Below the pieces are notes generated by a model. The model made no database searches. It had not been told where the DNA came from and was given only the letters and a program-made list of their open reading frames with translations. Positions 61,235-64,000 of a stretch of 64,000 nucleotides of DNA are shown one piece after another; position 1 is the first letter of the stretch; the number at the start of each line of letters is the position of its first letter. A program made the position numbers and the translations under genes. Origin of the DNA: Nanosynbacter sp. (lineage in GTDB: Bacteria; Patescibacteriota; Saccharimonadia; Saccharimonadales; Saccharimonadaceae); NCBI GenBank assembly GCA_015257455.1, contig JABZKD010000004.1, forward strand, positions 1 to 64,000, in the 5' to 3' direction.

Positions 61235-61329
61235 AAGACTATTATAAAGCAATTTCCTATTCCCTCCCAGAAATATTTTCTAATGCTTCGATTTTCCATA
61301 AATTTATCTAATGTACGATGGAAAATACC

Positions 61330-61534
61330 ATAGTCAAGCGGGTGGTTATCTGGCAAAAAACATAACTATAAGCCACAACCATCACCGCTTGAAATTGACC
61401 GCTCCACTTTTAGTGGGGCAAAAGATCAGCCTCAGCTGATACGCCAGAAAATCTGGCTAACGTAGTCTTAGTCGCTACATTGGTCTTTCTCCTAATTGTT
61501 AATGTGTTGTTTATTTGTATTTTTGTCTTTCGAC
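61330..61534 (-). ncRNA. Multi-hairpin RNA of unknown identity
   Basis: Promoter TTGCAT (61569-61564), 17 bp, TACTAT (61546-61541). The roughly 200-nt transcript contains hairpins GTC-GAAA-GAC, GTAG/CTAC, GCCAGA/TCTGGC, ATCAGC/GCTGAT and CCACT/AGTGG. A GACC/GGTC helix may enclose the middle four. A larger hairpin CAAGCGG/CCGCTTG follows. No ORF of note, apart from AUG-UAG behind AGGAG. Because the next gene has its own promoter at its ATG, this is more likely a separate RNA than a riboswitch. No clear T-tract terminator. Confidence 0.5.
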
Positions 61535-61599
61535 ATTCTTATAGTATCATGCGTGTCTAATTTATGCAAGCCTTTTTCTTTAAATATTAAAGAAATAAA

Positions 61600-62160
61600 T
61601 ACAACAAAGCCTCATAATAACCTGTTAAATATCTAAAATATCAAACATCTATAATTGTATAAATTACTACAAAATATCCAAAAACCATCCATGTTGTAAT
61701 TAAAAATTTAACAAAATACAACAATATTCATAGAAAATTACCCAAAATCTCATTCTAAATACTATAAAAAATCACCCTAACTTTAGTCATACTAAAATTT
61801 AAATAATTCACCCTTTTTTTATTCTTGAACCAAAAACCTTTACTATTCCCTTTTCTTTTTCTGATCAAAAATACTTCCATGTACCAACCGACAAAAAGCT
61901 TATAAAAAAACTTATAAAAAAATAACGTCTAAAAAACATCTAACAATAAAAGATCCTAGTTGTTATAAAAATCATTTATATTTTTAGAAACAAATAATTT
62001 TAGAAACCATTAAAACTTTATAAAAATCTAAAAATATTTTTTTGCATAAATTCTAAACTACATATTATTTTTGTATTAAACCCAAAAAACGATTTTTTAG
62101 TTACAAAAAAAACACGCCGCAATGTGTCATAAAAATCCACAATAAAACCATCGAAATACT
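61600..62160. other. Very AT-rich non-coding stretch
   Basis: About 560 bp of A/T-rich sequence with short A and T tracts and no ORF, hairpin or promoter that I would defend. It separates the 61.4-kb RNA from the 62.2-kb small RNA. Confidence 0.6.
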
Positions 62161-62164
62161 CAAA

Positions 62165-62278
62165 ATAAAAAAGAAATCGGTCAAACTGCGAGGAATACCG
62201 ATTTCTTTTGTAGAGTGTGGAGTTTTTTGGCTATATTGTTTGTTTTTGGCTTGTGAACAATTTTGTTATTCAAAAGCT
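62165..62278 (-). ncRNA. Small RNA with consensus promoter and strong terminator
   Basis: TTGACA (62313-62308), 17 bp, TATTAT (62290-62285), the same boxes as the 16S promoter. The predicted RNA of about 114 nt has a 5' hairpin (GCTT.TGAA/TTCA.AAGC), an unpaired A/C-rich middle containing AACTCCACAC, and a terminator stem of 13 bp (62169-62181 with 62197-62209) followed by TTTTTT. No ORF of significance. Looks like a highly expressed trans-acting RNA. Confidence 0.6.
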
Positions 62279-62540
62279 ACCTCTATAATACCGCTTCAAA
62301 ACGCTAATGTCAACATATTTTTGAATAATTATTTTACAATTTTTGCTTATTTTTTAGTTTTCCACATCTACCCCTGTTAACTCTGTTCAGTATTTTTGAA
62401 CAATTTTAGTTTTACTTGAACACATATTTTATTATTTTGAGCTATTTTACATCGCTCACCCCAGTTGTACATCTTTTTACATTTTTTAATTTCAATCAAA
62501 ATCATTTCTCAGGCATTTATTTATTTAAAAACATAAAAAA

Positions 62541-62563
62541 TAGCCTCGAAAAAGGCCATTAAA
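62541..62563 (-). terminator. Terminator of tmRNA
   Basis: TGGCCT, TTTTCG loop, AGGCTA then TTTTTT on the minus strand, just past the tmRNA CCA end. Confidence 0.6.
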
Positions 62564-62570
62564 AATCGAT

Positions 62571-62921
62571 TGGTGGAGCTGCCGGATACTGCCTCCGGGT
62601 CCGAAAAATCTTCATGATATCATTCTACATGCATAGTTATTTATTTCATCTTGGTTTATATCTATAGCGACAAATAACAAAACTATAGATTACCATGACT
62701 GATTTTCGACTTCAGCCTCGTCACTGTCCGAAATCTATTCTCGTAAATCTGATAATCTAACTACTACGAAAACTTGGAGTTAGACCAGCCTATATTAAAT
62801 TAGGCAAAAGCAGGTGCATAAAGCACGTGCTTGGAAGTATTTTCTTCACTTTTTTAATACTTACGGTATCAATCGTCATGCCTGATATCTGTTAATAATC
62901 CGTCTAAGCTTTGTCAGCCCC
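62571..62921 (-). ncRNA. ssrA: tmRNA (ssrA)
   Basis: 351 nt. The 5' end GGGGCTG pairs with CAGCTCC before the ACCA end. The D-like region reads TTAGACGG. The tag reading frame ends in TAA inside the GCCTA/TAGGC hairpin; reading back gives SEENTSKHVLYAPAFA, with an in-frame stop limiting the resume codon to AAA, AGT, GAA, GAA or AAT. The T arm has a 5-bp stem CCGGA/TCCGG but its loop is GGCAGTA instead of a TTCRANN-type loop. TATAAT lies about 10 nt upstream of the mature 5' end. Rescues stalled ribosomes and tags the peptide. Confidence 0.9.
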
Positions 62922-63023
62922 AACTAATTTAATTATATCATAAAAAGATAGACCATACTCTATTCTTCCCTAATCTTGCCCTAGTTAGCCCATCTCACGC
63001 TCATTCTGCAAAAAAATACTAAG

Positions 63024-63058
63024 CATAAGCAAGTTATCAAAAGCATAAGCAAGTTATG
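63024..63058 (+). promoter_or_regulatory. Paired 14-bp boxes between tmRNA and comM (locus B)
   Basis: CATAAGCAAGTTAT occurs at 63024-63037 and 63044-63057, 20 bp apart, matching locus A at 51731. It lies 116 bp before the comM start and 102 bp before the tmRNA 5' end, which is transcribed the other way. Confidence 0.6.
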
Positions 63059-63173
63059 ATTTAACTTATTTATTTATCTCCCACCCCTTAAATCCCTACT
63101 CAAAATTTATTTTTCTCATCACCAAAATCATCATTTTCTTGGCATTTTTAAATAAAAGATTCATCATAGAATT

Positions 63174-64000
63174 ATGAATGTTAAAGTATTTACCGCCATC
63201 CCTACCGGCTATTCTGGACAACTTATTGAAGTTGAAGGTACCACCAACAAAGGTCTCCCGAGTTTTAATCTCGTGGGTATGGGTGATAAAACCATTCTTG
63301 AATCTAGAGAACGCGTTCGCAGTGCCATCATGAATTCGGATTTCTCTTTTCCAAAACACAAGATTACTATCAATCTCGCCCCCGCTGACCTCATTAAGAG
63401 TGGCTCTTCTCTAGATTTACCTATTGCCATCAATATCCTAATTCTCGCTAAACAACTTCGTGAAGATGATATCAAAGATCTCTTTTTTACCGGCGAATTA
63501 TCCCTTGATGGCAGTTTGAAACCTATCAAAGGCATCCTCAATATTATTGAAACCGCTAAAAATCACGGCTTTAAACAAATTTTTCTTCCCGCTACTTCCG
63601 CCGCCAAATCCACCCTTATCCAAGGTATCGAAATTTACCCCGTGCGTACCCTTAAGCAGCTCTTTCTTCATCTTAAACACCAAAGTTCAATCTCGCCACT
63701 TGGTAGTTCAAGTCAAATTTCCCCTCCAGACCTCGCGTCGATTTCAGAAAAGAACTCTAGCTCCGCCCCCATTTCTTCCCCTAACCCTTATTTCTGCACT
63801 CTTGATCAAATCCAAGGTCTCGATTTTGCCAAGCGCGCCCTCATTCTCGCTATTGCCGGACATCATAATCTACTCCTCTCTGGTCCACCCGGTAGTGGTA
63901 AGACCCTACTCATGAGCGCCGCTAGAGACCTACTTCCTCCACCTAGCTCGAGTGAACTCATCTCAATTTACAAAATTCACGGTCTCACCACCGAACTTGA
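63174..64000 (+). CDS. comM: ComM/YifB-like Mg-chelatase-family AAA+ ATPase, N-terminal part
   Basis: Starts at ATG 63174 (MNVKVFTAIPTGYSGQLIEVEG) and runs off the right edge. The N-terminal Lon-protease-like domain has LPSFNLVGMGDKTILESRERVRSAI and ITINLAPADLIKSGSSLDLPIAI, then DGSLKPIKGIL. The AAA+ domain begins DQIQGLDFAKRALILAIAGHHNLLLSGPPGSGKT. ComM is a branch-migration helicase supporting integration of DNA during natural transformation. A linker of about 50 Ser/Pro-rich residues separates the domains. Confidence 0.93.
   Translation, partial: MNVKVFTAIPTGYSGQLIEVEGTTNKGLPSFNLVGMGDKTILESRERVRSAIMNSDFSFPKHKITINLAPADLIKSGSSLDLPIAINILILAKQLREDDIKDLFFTGELSLDGSLKPIKGILNIIETAKNHGFKQIFLPATSAAKSTLIQGIEIYPVRTLKQLFLHLKHQSSISPLGSSSQISPPDLASISEKNSSSAPISSPNPYFCTLDQIQGLDFAKRALILAIAGHHNLLLSGPPGSGKTLLMSAARDLLPPPSSSELISIYKIHGLTTEL

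Noticed and set aside
61330..61534. RNase P, SRP RNA or T-box identity for the multi-hairpin RNA
   Set aside because: The conserved core sequences of those RNAs were looked for and not seen.

Overview
The window comes from a member of Candidatus Saccharibacteria (TM7, Patescibacteria/CPR). The 16S rRNA gene contains two stretches that match, from memory, the TM7-specific 910 and 1177 oligonucleotide sites (49257-49277 and 49002-49025). Many proteins are short or reduced versions of their families, and TGA is used as a normal stop (for example the ATGA overlaps murG/ftsW and rel/parB), which rules out the recoded CPR lineages. The DNA is moderately AT-rich and most genes lie on the minus strand.

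Layout. 1-9.3 kb: minus-strand division and envelope cluster (ftsI-mraY-ftsW-murG-ftsQ-like) preceded by parA-parB-rel. 9.3-15.6 kb: rplU, a sortase-type surface protein, a two-gene unit encoding a 1033-residue coiled-coil/transmembrane protein, and a small-protein transcription unit with two 38-residue ORFs. 15.7-29 kb: ileS, an HD phosphohydrolase, a thioredoxin-fold protein, an NrdR without zinc cysteines, ftsZ, ftsA, map, two adenylate-kinase-like genes, rpsU, recJ, a winged-helix regulator and priA. 29.6-35.7 kb: def-fmt, the SUF Fe-S operon sufC-sufB-sufS-sufU without sufD, and tRNA-Asn. 35.9-43.7 kb: an accessory region with a zincin-like protein, a MazF-like toxin, membrane proteins of unknown role, two tiny structured RNAs, an EEP-family phosphoesterase, rpsA and another small zincin. 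43.7-48.5 kb: a KGG-repeat protein, tRNA-Ala, tRNA-Ile, a TrmH-type methyltransferase and a CaCA exchanger. 48.7-50.2 kb: a 16S rRNA gene on its own. 50.5-61.3 kb: a PAP2-like protein, a surface protein, gyrA, gyrB and a large TraD/TraG-type ATPase with a Met/Gln-repeat neighbour. 61.3-63 kb: an RNA-gene region holding tmRNA and two unassigned RNA candidates. 63.2 kb to the end: comM/yifB, cut by the window.

Two themes recur. First, about fifteen genes have a -10 box only 6-9 nt before the start codon, so leaderless mRNAs appear common even though the 16S 3' end keeps an intact anti-Shine-Dalgarno and other genes have clear ribosome binding sites. Second, several consensus promoters do not lead directly to a recognisable gene. 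They lead to structured RNAs or small ORFs: a pair of covarying hairpin RNAs at 36.6 and 37.5 kb, a small RNA at 62.2 kb, a multi-hairpin RNA at 61.4 kb, and a leader at 15.3 kb whose hairpin hides the start codon of a 38-residue ORF.

The housekeeping genes cover peptidoglycan synthesis and division, chromosome partition, translation initiation and N-terminal processing (fmt, def, map), Fe-S assembly, supercoiling and ribosome rescue. Functions given for accessory proteins are tentative.
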